Below are positions 1 through 8,765 of a stretch of DNA of 64,000 bases, one piece after another. The translations under genes and the position numbers were made by a program. The notes beneath the pieces were generated by a model that made no database searches, had not been told where the DNA came from, and worked only from the letters and a program-made list of their open reading frames with translations. Source of the DNA: VRUE01 sp963715455 (GTDB taxonomy: Bacteria > Actinomycetota > Thermoleophilia > Solirubrobacterales > 70-9); contig OY970245.1 in the NCBI GenBank assembly GCA_963715455.1, forward strand, positions 124,001 to 188,000. Reading direction: 5' to 3'. Every line of letters begins with the position of its first letter. Within the stretch, counting starts at the first letter, position 1.

Positions 1-1491
1 ACGATCCGCTGGGGCTTCGAGGCCAACGAGCGCAAGCCCGAGCTGAAAACGCATGATCGCTACGGCAATCGCATCGACGAGGTCGAGTTCGACACCTCCT
101 GGCACGAGCTGATGCGGATTGGCGTCGGCCACGGCCTGCACGCGATGCCCTGGCGCGAACCGGGCGTCGGCGCGCACGTCGCCCGCGCGGCGATGTTCAT
201 GCTGCTCATGCAGGCCGAGAGCGGCGTCGGCTGCCCGATCTCGATGACCTACTCGGCGATCCCGGCGCTGCGCAAACAGCCCGAGCTGGCTGCCGAGTGG
301 GAGGAGCGCTTCCTCTCGCTCGACTACGACGAGCGCTCGTTGCCGGCCGAGCGCAAGAGCGGCGCGCTCTGCGGCATGGCGATGACCGAGAAGCAGGGAG
401 GCTCCGACGTGCGCGCCAACACGACCACGGCGACGCCGCTGAACGGCGGCGGGCCCGGCGCCGAGTACGAGCTGGTCGGCCACAAGTGGTTCTGCTCAGC
501 GCCGATGTGCGATGCCTTCCTCGTCCTCGCCCAAACCGAGTCCGGCATCTCCTGCTTCCTGATGCCGCGCTGGACCCCCGATGGCGAGCGCAACGGCTTC
601 CACATCCAGCGGCTCAAGGACAAGCTTGGCAACCGCTCCAACGCCTCCAGCGAGATCGAGTTCCGCGGCGCCTGGGCGCGCATGGTCGGCGAGGAGGGCC
701 GCGGCGTGCCGACGATCATCGAGATGGTCAACCACACGCGCCTGGACTGCGTGATCGGCGGCGCCACCGGCTACCGGGCCGGCGTCGTGCAGGCGCTCAA
801 CCACACCGCGCATCGCGCCGCCTTCGGCGCCAACCTGATCGACCAGCCGCTGATGCGCAACGTGCTCGCCGACCTCTGCGTCGAGTCGGAGGCGGCGACG
901 GTGGCCGCCATGCGCCTCGCCCGCACCTACGACGAAGTGGCCGCAGGCAACAACGAGGCAGTCGAGTTCAGGCGCTTGGCGAACGCGGTGCTCAAGTACT
1001 GGCTCTGCAAGCGCGCTCCATCCCACGCAGTCGAGTGCCTTGAGTGCCTCGGCGGCAACGGCTATGTCGAGGAGTCCGGCATGCCGCGGCTCTATCGCGA
1101 GGCGCCGCTGGCCTCGATCTGGGAGGGCTCGGGCAACGTCCAGTGCCTCGACGTCCTCCGCGCGATGGTCAAGAACCCAGCGTCCGTGGAGGCCTTCTTC
1201 GCCGAAGTGCAAGCGGGCGCCGGCGCCGAGCCCCGTCTCGATGCTTACGTCAGCTCCCTGCGCGAGGAGATCCCCGGCGACATCGAGACGATCCAGATCC
1301 GCGCCCGCAGCATTGTCGAGCGCATGGCCCTCGCCCTGCAGGCCTCGCTACTGGTCCGCTACGGCGACCCCGCAGTAGCTGACGCGTTTTGTGCTTCCCG
1401 CCTCTCTGGCGAGTGGGGGCACGCCTTCGGCACACTGCCGGCCGGAGCCGATTTCAGCTCAATCATCGAGCGCCACCAGCCGCACGCCTGA
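1..1491 (+). CDS. AidB-like acyl-CoA dehydrogenase, 5'-truncated by window edge
   Basis: The reading frame is open from base 1, so the start lies upstream; about 496 residues are visible of the roughly 540 usual for AidB. The fragment has the AidB/isovaleryl-CoA dehydrogenase-like signatures HDRYGNRIDEVEF, GMAMTEKQGGSDVRANTT (FAD/substrate loop), LKDKLGNRSNASSEIEF and, near the C-terminus, ECLGGNGYVEE before a helical tail. Members are FAD flavoproteins of the acyl-CoA dehydrogenase fold. E. coli AidB belongs to the alkylation (Ada) response, but its natural substrate is unsettled, so the substrate here is unknown. The gene converges on the site-2 protease gene with a 31-nt gap. The family call is firm; the physiological role is not. 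Confidence 0.88.
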   Translation, partial: TIRWGFEANERKPELKTHDRYGNRIDEVEFDTSWHELMRIGVGHGLHAMPWREPGVGAHVARAAMFMLLMQAESGVGCPISMTYSAIPALRKQPELAAEWEERFLSLDYDERSLPAERKSGALCGMAMTEKQGGSDVRANTTTATPLNGGGPGAEYELVGHKWFCSAPMCDAFLVLAQTESGISCFLMPRWTPDGERNGFHIQRLKDKLGNRSNASSEIEFRGAWARMVGEEGRGVPTIIEMVNHTRLDCVIGGATGYRAGVVQALNHTAHRAAFGANLIDQPLMRNVLADLCVESEAATVAAMRLARTYDEVAAGNNEAVEFRRLANAVLKYWLCKRAPSHAVECLECLGGNGYVEESGMPRLYREAPLASIWEGSGNVQCLDVLRAMVKNPASVEAFFAEVQAGAGAEPRLDAYVSSLREEIPGDIETIQIRARSIVERMALALQASLLVRYGDPAVADAFCASRLSGEWGHAFGTLPAGADFSSIIERHQPHA

Positions 1492-1522
1492 AGCTTGTGC
1501 GCACCCCCCGAGGCAGAACGGC

Positions 1523-2683
1523 TCAGGAAGCGTCCCGCAGCGCTCGGCCTACTTGCTCAGCTGTGATCACGCCAGAAAGGCGGCCCTCGGCGTCGACGAC
1601 CATCAGAGCGCCGAAGCGGCGCAGGGCGCGGCTGGAGAGCAGCGAGTCGAGCGGCGCGTCGTCGCGGATCTGGAATGTGCCGTCGTCACGCTCGAGGAGA
1701 TCAGACACCAGCGAGCTGGCTCGAGAAGTCTCCGGCACCTCATCGGCTTTGTCTCGCACGACGAGGCCAAGGAAATGGTGGGCAGCATCGACGACCGGGA
1801 ACCAGGGCCAGCGGTAGCGCAGGAAGTACTCATCGAGAGCTTTCTCCACGCTTAGCTCGCCGGGGATCGCCACTGGCTCACGATCCATCACGTCGGAAAC
1901 ACGTAGCTCGGAAATCCGGCCGCTGACTGCGGTCTGCATCGTGGCGGCTTTGGCGGAGCCGTTGATGACGAAGCCGATCAGCGCCAGCCAGATGCCGCCA
2001 AAGGTAGCCCCGTTGAGGACCATCAAGAGGCCGCCGGCAATGAAGATCCAGGCGAAGACCCGGCCCAGGCGGGCGGCGAAGCGGGTGGCTGAGCCGCGGT
2101 CGCCGGTCCGCCACCAGGCGATCGCGCGGGCGATGCGGCCACCGTCCATGGGAAAGGCAGGAAGCAGGTTGAAGACCAGGACGATGGCGTTGATCGAGGC
2201 CAGCCAACCAACCATCGCCATCACGCCGGAGACGCCCGAGTTGGACTCGATCAGCACCGCGCGCTCGAACTCGTCGGGACCGACCGCGACGAGGCCGACG
2301 GCGGTCAACACAACGACGATCGCCAGAGTGACGAGCGGACCGGCGACCGCCACCTTGAACTCGGTTCCGGGGCTGTCGGACTCGCGATCCATGTTCGCCA
2401 TGCCGCCGAATATCCAGAGCTGAATGCTGGAGATGCCGATGCCGTTGCGCAATGCGGCGAAAGCGTGGCCAAGCTCGTGCAAGACGATCGAACCGAAGAA
2501 GCCGGCAGCACTGAGCACGGCGAGCACGAAGGGCGTCGAGGAGGCGCTGCTCTCATCGAGCACGCTGCCGTAGAAGTCGGACAGCCAGAAGATCACCAGG
2601 AAGAGGACGAGGAACCAGGACCAGTCGACGGCGATGCGAATGCCGCGCACGTGGAAAAGGGTGATCGGGGTGCCGCCGAACAT
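1523..2683 (-). CDS. Site-2 protease (M50) with two CBS domains
   Basis: Intramembrane zinc metalloprotease of the M50/S2P family, 386 aa. Hydrophobic helices are separated by the catalytic motif HELGH (residues 69-73) and the distal NLLPAFPMDGGR motif (about 169-180), which supplies the third zinc ligand. The C-terminal third (about 250-380) looks like a tandem CBS pair that could sense adenylates. Such enzymes cleave membrane-bound substrates such as anti-sigma factors; the substrate here cannot be inferred. I chose ATG at 2683 because the protein then begins directly at the conserved N-terminal strand and TM, and a TACCAT hexamer lies 8 nt upstream (leaderless pattern). The gene is divergent from sdhA with a 70-nt intergenic region. 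Confidence 0.85.
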   Translation of the reverse strand: MFGGTPITLFHVRGIRIAVDWSWFLVLFLVIFWLSDFYGSVLDESSASSTPFVLAVLSAAGFFGSIVLHELGHAFAALRNGIGISSIQLWIFGGMANMDRESDSPGTEFKVAVAGPLVTLAIVVVLTAVGLVAVGPDEFERAVLIESNSGVSGVMAMVGWLASINAIVLVFNLLPAFPMDGGRIARAIAWWRTGDRGSATRFAARLGRVFAWIFIAGGLLMVLNGATFGGIWLALIGFVINGSAKAATMQTAVSGRISELRVSDVMDREPVAIPGELSVEKALDEYFLRYRWPWFPVVDAAHHFLGLVVRDKADEVPETSRASSLVSDLLERDDGTFQIRDDAPLDSLLSSRALRRFGALMVVDAEGRLSGVITAEQVGRALRDAS

Positions 2684-2691
2684 GGAGGTCA

Positions 2692-2745
2692 ATGGTAAGC
2701 CCCTGGAAAATCCGACCTCGCGCTCGGATTTCGGCTCTATAGAGT
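2692..2745. promoter_or_regulatory. Divergent promoter region, site-2 protease / sdhA
   Basis: Two TANNNT hexamers face outward. TACCAT on the minus strand (2692-2697) lies 8 nt before the protease ATG, and TAGAGT on the plus strand (2740-2745) lies 8 nt before the sdhA GTG. The spacing fits leaderless transcripts. I see no convincing -35 boxes. Confidence 0.4.
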
Positions 2746-2753
2746 GCTCGCTC

Positions 2754-4442
2754 GTGCCCACGCATGACGTACTCGTGATCGGCGCCGGCCTGGCCGGACA
2801 GCGGGCCGCTCTCGCCGCCGCCGAGCAGGGCGTCTCGGTGGGGATCGTCAGCAAGGTCCACCCTGTGCGCTCGCACTCGAACGCCGCCCAGGGTGGGATC
2901 AACGCGGCGCTCAACCCTGGCGACTCCTGGGAGTCGCACGCCTTCGACACGATCAAGGGCTCCGACTACCTCGGCGATCAGGACGCGATCGAGATCATGT
3001 GCCGCGAGGCACCGGAGGAGATCCTCCACCTCGAGCACCTCGGCGTCACCTTCCACCGCAACGAGGAAGGCAAGCTCGGCACGCGCGCCTTCGGCGGCGC
3101 CTCCGCCGCCCGCACCTACTACGTCGCCGACATCACCGGCCAGGCGATCATGCACGTGCTCTACGAGCAGCTGATGAAGTACTCCGACTCGGTTGCGCGC
3201 TACGAGGAGTGGTTCTCTACGGCGCTGGCGATCGACGAGGGGGGCGAGTGCTGTGGGGTCGTCACCCGCAACATCGCCGACGGCTCGATGGAGCTCTTCC
3301 GGGCAAAGTCGGTGATCCTCGCCTGCGGCGGCAACGGCCAGGTCTGGAAGCCGACCACCAACGCGCTGATCTGCACCGGCGACGGCATCGCGATGGCCTA
3401 CCGGGTCGGGGCCAAGCTGATGGACATGGAGATGATCCAGTACCACCCGACGACGCTGGCGGGCAAGGGCTTCCTGATCACCGAGGGTGCCCGCGGCGAG
3501 GGTGCTCACCTGCTCAACAAGAACGGCGAACGGTTCATGGAGAAGTACGCGCCGAACAAGATGGAGCTCGCCTCGCGTGACGTCGTCTCACGCGCCGAGC
3601 AGACCGAGATCAACGAGGGGCGGGGCTTCGAGGACGGCACCGTCGCGCTCGACATCACCGTCGTGCCGAAAAAGCGCGTGCACGAGGCGCTGCGCGAGAT
3701 CGTCCTCGTCGGCAAGGACTTCGCCGGTGTCGACATCACCCGCGAACCGATCCGCATCAAGCCCGGCAACCACTACACGATGGGCGGCGTCAAGACCGAC
3801 GTCGACGGGCGCACCGATATCCCCGGCCTCTACGCGGCCGGCGAGACCGCCTGCGTCTCGGTCCACGGCGGCAACCGACTGGGCGCCAACTCGCTGCTCG
3901 ACACGCTGATCTTCGGCCGCCGCTCCGGCGCCGACGCTGCCACCCGCGCCAAGCGGATCGAGGGCTCGCGGCCCTCGCGGGAGGTGCTCGAGGCCGAGCA
4001 GGCGACGATCGCGGCGATCTCCGCCCGCGAGAAGGGCACGGGCCGGCGCATCTCCGAGATCAAGTTCGACCTGGGCACGGTGATGGACGCCAAGGTCGCC
4101 GTCTTCCGTGACGAGGCCGGCATCCAGGAAGCGCTGGAGACGGTGCGGCGCCTCAAGCAGGAGGCCGAGACCGCCTACATCGACGACCGCGGCAGCATCT
4201 TCAACCAGGACATCCTCGGCGCAATCGAGCTCGGCTACATGCTCGACAATGCCGAGGCGACTTGCATCGCAGCCCTGGAGCGCAAAGAGAGCCGTGGCGC
4301 CCAGTACAGGACCGACTTCCCCGAGCGCAACGACGAGGAGTGGCTCAAGCACATCGACCTGCAGCTCGGTGCCGACGGGCCGGAGATCTCATACTCAGAG
4401 GTGACCATGACCCAGTGGGAGCCACAGGAGAGGACGTACTGA
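2754..4442 (+). CDS. sdhA: Succinate dehydrogenase flavoprotein subunit
   Basis: FAD-binding catalytic subunit of succinate:quinone oxidoreductase, 562 aa, oxidising succinate to fumarate. Visible are the N-terminal dinucleotide fold VIGAGLAGQRAA, the covalent-FAD histidine in RSHSNAAQGG (His41), the substrate-binding HPTTLAGKG and TEGARGEGAHL stretches, NHYTMGG, and the C-terminal FAD segment LYAAGETACVSVHGGNRLG. The GTG at 2754 gives the family-typical N-terminus; longer in-frame starts would run into the divergent promoter. The stop overlaps the sdhB ATG by 1 nt (TGATG). The order sdhA-sdhB-HdrB-like subunit, with no sdhC/sdhD, indicates a type-E complex. Confidence 0.95.
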   Translation: MPTHDVLVIGAGLAGQRAALAAAEQGVSVGIVSKVHPVRSHSNAAQGGINAALNPGDSWESHAFDTIKGSDYLGDQDAIEIMCREAPEEILHLEHLGVTFHRNEEGKLGTRAFGGASAARTYYVADITGQAIMHVLYEQLMKYSDSVARYEEWFSTALAIDEGGECCGVVTRNIADGSMELFRAKSVILACGGNGQVWKPTTNALICTGDGIAMAYRVGAKLMDMEMIQYHPTTLAGKGFLITEGARGEGAHLLNKNGERFMEKYAPNKMELASRDVVSRAEQTEINEGRGFEDGTVALDITVVPKKRVHEALREIVLVGKDFAGVDITREPIRIKPGNHYTMGGVKTDVDGRTDIPGLYAAGETACVSVHGGNRLGANSLLDTLIFGRRSGADAATRAKRIEGSRPSREVLEAEQATIAAISAREKGTGRRISEIKFDLGTVMDAKVAVFRDEAGIQEALETVRRLKQEAETAYIDDRGSIFNQDILGAIELGYMLDNAEATCIAALERKESRGAQYRTDFPERNDEEWLKHIDLQLGADGPEISYSEVTMTQWEPQERTY

Positions 4443-5605
4443 TGGCCGACTACACGCTGAAAGTCCGCCGTTACCAACCAGAGAGCGGCGAGGGCGCCTA
4501 CTGGGAGGAGTTCAAGGTCGACCTCGACCCCTCGCTCTCGGTGCTCGACGGCCTGTTGCAGGCCAAGGACCGCGACGACGGCTCACTCTCAGTGCGCTGC
4601 TCGTGCCGCGCCGCCATCTGTGGCTCCTGCGGGATGAAGATCAACGGCCAGTCCGGCCTCGGCTGCAAGACCCAGATCGGCGAGGCCCAGGAGCTGGCAG
4701 AGAAGCAGGCCAGCGTCAGCCCCGACACCAACGGCGAGACCCCCTCGATCGTGGTCGAGCCGATGGGAAATATGCCGGTCATCAAGGACCTGATCACCGA
4801 CATGGAGTCGACCCACTGGGCCAAGATCCGCCGCGTCACCCCCTGGCTGCTGCCCCACGGCGAGGCGCCCGAGCGCGAGTACGTGGTCGAGCCCGAGTCG
4901 ATGATCGACATCACCCAGTCGATGGCCTGCATCCAGTGCGGCGCCTGCGTCTCCTCCTGCCTCTCGATGGAAGCCGACCCCGACTTCATCGGCCCGGCGG
5001 CGCTGGCCAAGGCCTACCGCTTCGTCGGCGATCCACGAGATGCGGAGACCGTGGAGCGACTGCACGACCTGGCCGAGGACCCGCACGGCATCTACGACTG
5101 CACCCACTGCTTCAGCTGCATCGACGCCTGCCCCAAGGGCGTCGCGCCGATGGACCAGATCATGCGCCTGCGGCGCAAAGCCGGCGAGGAGGGGATCGAG
5201 GATCCCAACAGCGGCCACCATCACGAGCTCGCCTTCGTCAAGATCATCGAGAAGAAGGGGACGCTCGACGAGGTGGCCCTGCCGCGGGAGTCCTTTACCT
5301 TCGGCATCAAGGGCAAGCTGAAACCGAGCAAACGGGCGATCAAGGAAGTCATCGGGGCGCTGCCGACGATCCTGCGCACGATCAAGAGCGGCAAGGTGAG
5401 GAGCAAGTGGATTGCCCCGCACCACAAGCTCCCTGGAACCGCCCAGGACGAGGTCAAGGCGATCTACCAGCACGCCGAGGACCATCGCGAGGAATTCAAC
5501 CTCTACATCCGCGGCGAGGAGGACGTCGAACCGGAGCCCGACGAGCCGACGGAGGAGACGATTACGGCTGAGGCTGCGGCCGCAGCGGAAAGCGAGGAGT
5601 CGTGA
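4442..5605 (+). CDS. sdhB: Succinate dehydrogenase iron-sulfur subunit with C-terminal extension
   Basis: Electron-transfer subunit, 387 aa, considerably longer than the usual 230-260. The N-terminal ferredoxin domain carries the [2Fe-2S] cysteines (CSCRAAICGSCGM, then GLGC). The C-terminal ferredoxin part has CIQCGACVSSC (from Cys163) and CTHCFSCIDACP (Cys220/223/226/230). In classical SdhB the second cysteine of this last motif is replaced by a non-cysteine residue, giving [3Fe-4S]. Here all four are present, so a second [4Fe-4S] cluster is expected, a hallmark of type-E enzymes. About 130 extra residues follow, ending in a Glu/Ala/Pro-rich tail. The gene overlaps sdhA by 1 nt and the next gene by 4 nt (GTGA). 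Confidence 0.94.
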   Translation: MADYTLKVRRYQPESGEGAYWEEFKVDLDPSLSVLDGLLQAKDRDDGSLSVRCSCRAAICGSCGMKINGQSGLGCKTQIGEAQELAEKQASVSPDTNGETPSIVVEPMGNMPVIKDLITDMESTHWAKIRRVTPWLLPHGEAPEREYVVEPESMIDITQSMACIQCGACVSSCLSMEADPDFIGPAALAKAYRFVGDPRDAETVERLHDLAEDPHGIYDCTHCFSCIDACPKGVAPMDQIMRLRRKAGEEGIEDPNSGHHHELAFVKIIEKKGTLDEVALPRESFTFGIKGKLKPSKRAIKEVIGALPTILRTIKSGKVRSKWIAPHHKLPGTAQDEVKAIYQHAEDHREEFNLYIRGEEDVEPEPDEPTEETITAEAAAAAESEES

Positions 5606-6510
5606 GCGAGCAGATCAAGGTCGCCTACTGGCCGGGCTGCGTCTCGCGCGGCTTCACCCCCGAGCTGCACGGCTCGATGGCGATCGCCGCCGAGAAGCTC
5701 GGCATCGAGTTGGTCGAACTGGACCGCGCCAACTGCTGCGGCGCCGGCGTCATCGCCGAGCACAACCAGGAGCTGGCCGACACGCTCAACGCTCGCACCT
5801 TCGCCCTCGCCCAGCAGACCGGGCTCTCGATGATGAACATCTGCTCGACCTGCCAGGGCGCTCAGTCAGAGTGCCAGCAGCGACTCGACGCCGACTCCTC
5901 CTACCGCGCCCACGTCAACGAGGTGCTGAGCGGCCAGGGCCTCGCCTACGAGAAGGGCAAGGACGGCTTCACCAACAAGAACTTCCTCTGGCTGCTGGTC
6001 GAGGACTACGGCCTCGAGCGCCTCGCCGAGAAGGTGACGCGACCGCTCAGCGGCCTGCGCGTCGGCCCCTTCTACGGCTGCTACGTGGTGCGGCCCAAGG
6101 AGCGGCTTGGCTACGAGGAGTTCCCCGAACGCGATCTCTACCTGGAGAAGGTGATCGAGACGCTCGGCGGCGAGGTGGTCGAGTACGACGGGGCGCGCAA
6201 GTGCTGCGGCTTCCCGGTGATCACGATGAACCGCGAGACCTCGCTGCGCCAGGCCGGCACCCACGTCGGTGACGCGCTCGACGCGGGCGCCGACTGCCTC
6301 GTCACCCCCTGCCCGCTCTGCCACCTCAACCTCGACATGCAGCAGCCCGAGGCGGCCAAGGTGGTCAACCGCGACCTCGACCTCGCCGTCCTGCACCTGC
6401 CGCAGCTGGTCGCCCTGGCGCTCGGCGCCGAGCCCAAGCAGCTGGGCATGAAGAAGCACATCGCCTCGACCAAATGGGTCGAGGAGCGGCTCGCCGCGGT
6501 TCCTGCTTGA
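5602..6510 (+). CDS. HdrB-like CCG-domain subunit of type-E succinate dehydrogenase
   Basis: 302 aa with two cysteine-rich CCG domains of the heterodisulfide-reductase B family. The first reads WPGC..., NCCGAG, then CSTC; the second has GCYVV, KCCGFP and CPLC. No transmembrane span is evident. Such proteins replace the heme-b membrane anchors in type-E succinate:quinone oxidoreductases (Sulfolobales and others) and in Campylobacter MfrE. They are thought to bind unusual Fe-S clusters and pass electrons to menaquinone at the membrane. The start GTG overlaps the sdhB stop (GTGA), so it is translationally coupled. It is sometimes called SdhE, which clashes with the flavinylation factor of that name, so no symbol is given. 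Confidence 0.9.
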   Translation: MSEQIKVAYWPGCVSRGFTPELHGSMAIAAEKLGIELVELDRANCCGAGVIAEHNQELADTLNARTFALAQQTGLSMMNICSTCQGAQSECQQRLDADSSYRAHVNEVLSGQGLAYEKGKDGFTNKNFLWLLVEDYGLERLAEKVTRPLSGLRVGPFYGCYVVRPKERLGYEEFPERDLYLEKVIETLGGEVVEYDGARKCCGFPVITMNRETSLRQAGTHVGDALDAGADCLVTPCPLCHLNLDMQQPEAAKVVNRDLDLAVLHLPQLVALALGAEPKQLGMKKHIASTKWVEERLAAVPA

Positions 6511-6527
6511 GCTCAATCGGCGAGCCC

Positions 6528-7562
6528 ATGCCAGCGCCCCGGTCATGGGTCCTTGGGCGCATGATCGCCGCTGCGGCAATGATCGTCCTCTGCATCGCCC
6601 CTGCCGCCAGGGCGACCCCCGCTCAGGTCCGCGCCTACGACCTCGGCGTCACAACGATCGCTTCGAGCCCACGCCCACTGCCGGTCAGGCTTTGGGGGGC
6701 GATCGGCTTGCCGACCACCCCGGGCCCGCATCCGCTGGTCGTCGTCGCTCACGGCCGCCATGCCGACAACTGCCCTCGCCGCCGGGGCCTCATGTCGTGG
6801 CCCTGCTGGAAGGACGAGCGGCGCAGCGACCTCGGCCTGCGCCACATCGTTGCCGCCCTGGCCGAAAACGGCATCGCGGCCATCGCCCCCGACTTCAACG
6901 CCGCCTTCACCTTCTTCTGGCCAGGGACGGCGGGTGACTCCCACGAAGAGCGGTGGCCCCTGATCGCCGAACGCACGCTTGCCGAGCTGAACGCCGCAGC
7001 ACAAACGGGGAGCAGCGCCTTCGGCATGCCGCTCGCCGGCCGAGTCGACTTCGCCGACCCACCGGCCTTCCTCGCCCACTCGCTGAGCGGCGCCAACGCG
7101 GTTCGCTACGCCGGCACCCACCAGATATCGGCGTTGCTCCTCCTCGCTCCGGTCTTTGATCACGAAGGCCCTCCCGACGTGCCCACCGCGATCGTCGACT
7201 CGGCCTGCGACAACGACGTCCCGGGTCAAGGCCACCGGTATTTCACGCGGGCCAAGCTGGCGCCACGCTCGGCGCCCGTCTTCTTCGTCCGCCTCGAGGG
7301 CGCCAATCACAACTACTACAACTCAACGCTTTCGCGAGGAGGCCGCAACGACGCCCAGTTCCTGACCAGGAAAGGCTGCCGCAGCGGCGAACGCATATCC
7401 GCGCGTCGCCAGCAGGCCTGGATCGACCGCTTCGCCTCAAGCTTCTTCGCCGCGGTGCTGAGCGGCGCACCGGCACCTGGGTGGATGCAGCCCGGGCTCC
7501 CGTTCCCGACGCGCATCGACGGCCTGCCGGTTGGCTACGACAGGATCGTCCCGGGCGCATAG
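6528..7562 (+). CDS. Secreted alpha/beta-hydrolase
   Basis: 344 aa. An N-terminal signal peptide (about MIAAAAMIVLCIAPAARA) precedes an alpha/beta-hydrolase domain with PHPLVVVAHGRHADNC (oxyanion-side strand) and the nucleophile elbow AHSLSGAN, a variant of GxSxG. Conserved Cys residues (DNCPRR, PCW, SACDND, KGC) suggest disulfides outside the cytoplasm. The late histidine in GANHNYY is a candidate catalytic base. The substrate is unknown; polyester- or lipid-active hydrolases look similar. ATG 6528 is used; an in-frame ATG at 6561 at the start of the signal peptide is equally possible. It lies 17 nt after the sdh operon and may be co-transcribed. Its TAG stop forms part of the next gene's putative -10 box. 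Confidence 0.7.
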   Translation: MPAPRSWVLGRMIAAAAMIVLCIAPAARATPAQVRAYDLGVTTIASSPRPLPVRLWGAIGLPTTPGPHPLVVVAHGRHADNCPRRRGLMSWPCWKDERRSDLGLRHIVAALAENGIAAIAPDFNAAFTFFWPGTAGDSHEERWPLIAERTLAELNAAAQTGSSAFGMPLAGRVDFADPPAFLAHSLSGANAVRYAGTHQISALLLLAPVFDHEGPPDVPTAIVDSACDNDVPGQGHRYFTRAKLAPRSAPVFFVRLEGANHNYYNSTLSRGGRNDAQFLTRKGCRSGERISARRQQAWIDRFASSFFAAVLSGAPAPGWMQPGLPFPTRIDGLPVGYDRIVPGA

Positions 7563-7571
7563 CCTGAGGCC
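7537..7571 (+). promoter_or_regulatory. Putative leaderless promoter of antiporter gene
   Basis: ACGACA (7537-7542), a 17-nt spacer, then TAGCCT (7560-7565), whose TAG is also the stop codon of the upstream hydrolase gene. Six nt follow before an in-frame ATC (7572). The layout matches TANNNT-N6-start elsewhere in this window. Confidence 0.4.
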
Positions 7572-8765
7572 ATCGAGCCCGTCTTCCTCCCACTTGCGGC
7601 CAGCGACGCTGCCGGGGTACTCACCGACCTCTTCCTGGTGCTGGTCGCCGCCAAGCTCGGCGACGAGGTCTTCAAGCGCATCGGGCAGCCGGCGATCGTC
7701 GGTGAGATCCTCGGCGGGGTGCTGATCGGACCCTCGGTGCTGGGCTGGGTCGAGGTCGGCGAGGTGCTGCAGGTCTTCTCCGAGCTGGGCGTCGTCTTCC
7801 TGCTCTTCTGGGTCGGCCTGAAGACGCGGCTCTCGGAGATGCGCACCGTGGGACGAGTAGCGGTCACCGTCGGCAGCGCTGGCGTGGTCGTGCCCTTCCT
7901 CGCCGGGATCGGGCTCGGCCTGGCACTCGGCGAAAACACCGAGACCAGTGTCTTCCTCGGCGCGGCGCTGGCGGCAACCAGCGCCGGCATCACCTCGGCG
8001 ACCTTCCTCGACCTCGGCATCGCCCGCAGCCGCGCGGCACGCACGGTGCTCGGCGCCGCCGTGGTCGACGACATCCTCGCCCTGATCCTGCTCTCGGTGG
8101 CGGTTGGCATGGCTGCTGACGGGGGTGTCGATGCCGCCAAGATCGCCCTTGCGCTCGGCGTCGCAATCGCCTTCGTCGTCTTCGTCGCCCTGGGTGGGAC
8201 GCAGCTGCTGCAACGCCGCCCGCAACTGCTGCAGGCGCCGCGCTTCGCCGACTCGCCTTTGCTGCCGGCGGTGATCCTCTGCCTTGGACTGGCCGCCTTC
8301 GCTGCCGAGATCGGCCTGGCAGCGCTGATCGGTGCCTTCCTCGCCGGGATGATCGTCGCCGAGACCAAGGACCACACCTCGATCGAGGAGGAAGTCAAGC
8401 CGCTCTACGCCTTCTTCCCGCCCTTCTTCTTCGCCTTCATCGGCATCGAGCTCGACCTCGATGCCCTGCTCAGCGCCGACGCCCTGCTGCTGCTCGGGGC
8501 CGTGACAGTTCTGGCCGCCGCGACCAAGCTGGTACCCGCCTACCTGGCCGCGCGGCCGCTGGGCCGAGGCGAAGCCTCGATCGTCGGCGTCGGCATGATC
8601 CCGCGCGGCGAGGTTGGCATCGTCGTCGCCTCGATCGGCGCCGCCGCGGGGGTCATCGATGCCGAGCTCTTCGGCGTCGTCGTCGGTATGTCGATCCTCA
8701 CGACGCTGGTGGCCCCGTTTGTCCTGCGGCGGTTGAGCCAGCCCAGCACGTCGCCTAGAAGTTGA
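7572..8765 (+). CDS. CPA2-family cation:proton antiporter (KefB/NapA-like)
   Basis: Integral membrane antiporter of about 397 aa with 12-13 hydrophobic helices. Signatures are IGQPAIVGEILGGVLIGPS (TM2 region), FWVGLKTRLSEM, the TSAGITSATF and VVDDILALILL segments with the paired Asp of the transport site, and a C-terminal PRGEVGIVVA. Likely role: Na+ or K+ / H+ exchange. Start choice is unusual: the first standard codon is GTG 7638, which would cut TM1 in half. The frame is open back to 7563, and the in-frame ATC at 7572 restores a full TM1 (AAGVLTDLFLVLVAAK) and sits 6 nt after a -10-like TAGCCT. If ATC is not used, take 7638 (375 aa). The 3' end overlaps the convergent coiled-coil gene by 11 nt. 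Confidence 0.85.
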   Translation: MEPVFLPLAASDAAGVLTDLFLVLVAAKLGDEVFKRIGQPAIVGEILGGVLIGPSVLGWVEVGEVLQVFSELGVVFLLFWVGLKTRLSEMRTVGRVAVTVGSAGVVVPFLAGIGLGLALGENTETSVFLGAALAATSAGITSATFLDLGIARSRAARTVLGAAVVDDILALILLSVAVGMAADGGVDAAKIALALGVAIAFVVFVALGGTQLLQRRPQLLQAPRFADSPLLPAVILCLGLAAFAAEIGLAALIGAFLAGMIVAETKDHTSIEEEVKPLYAFFPPFFFAFIGIELDLDALLSADALLLLGAVTVLAAATKLVPAYLAARPLGRGEASIVGVGMIPRGEVGIVVASIGAAAGVIDAELFGVVVGMSILTTLVAPFVLRRLSQPSTSPRS

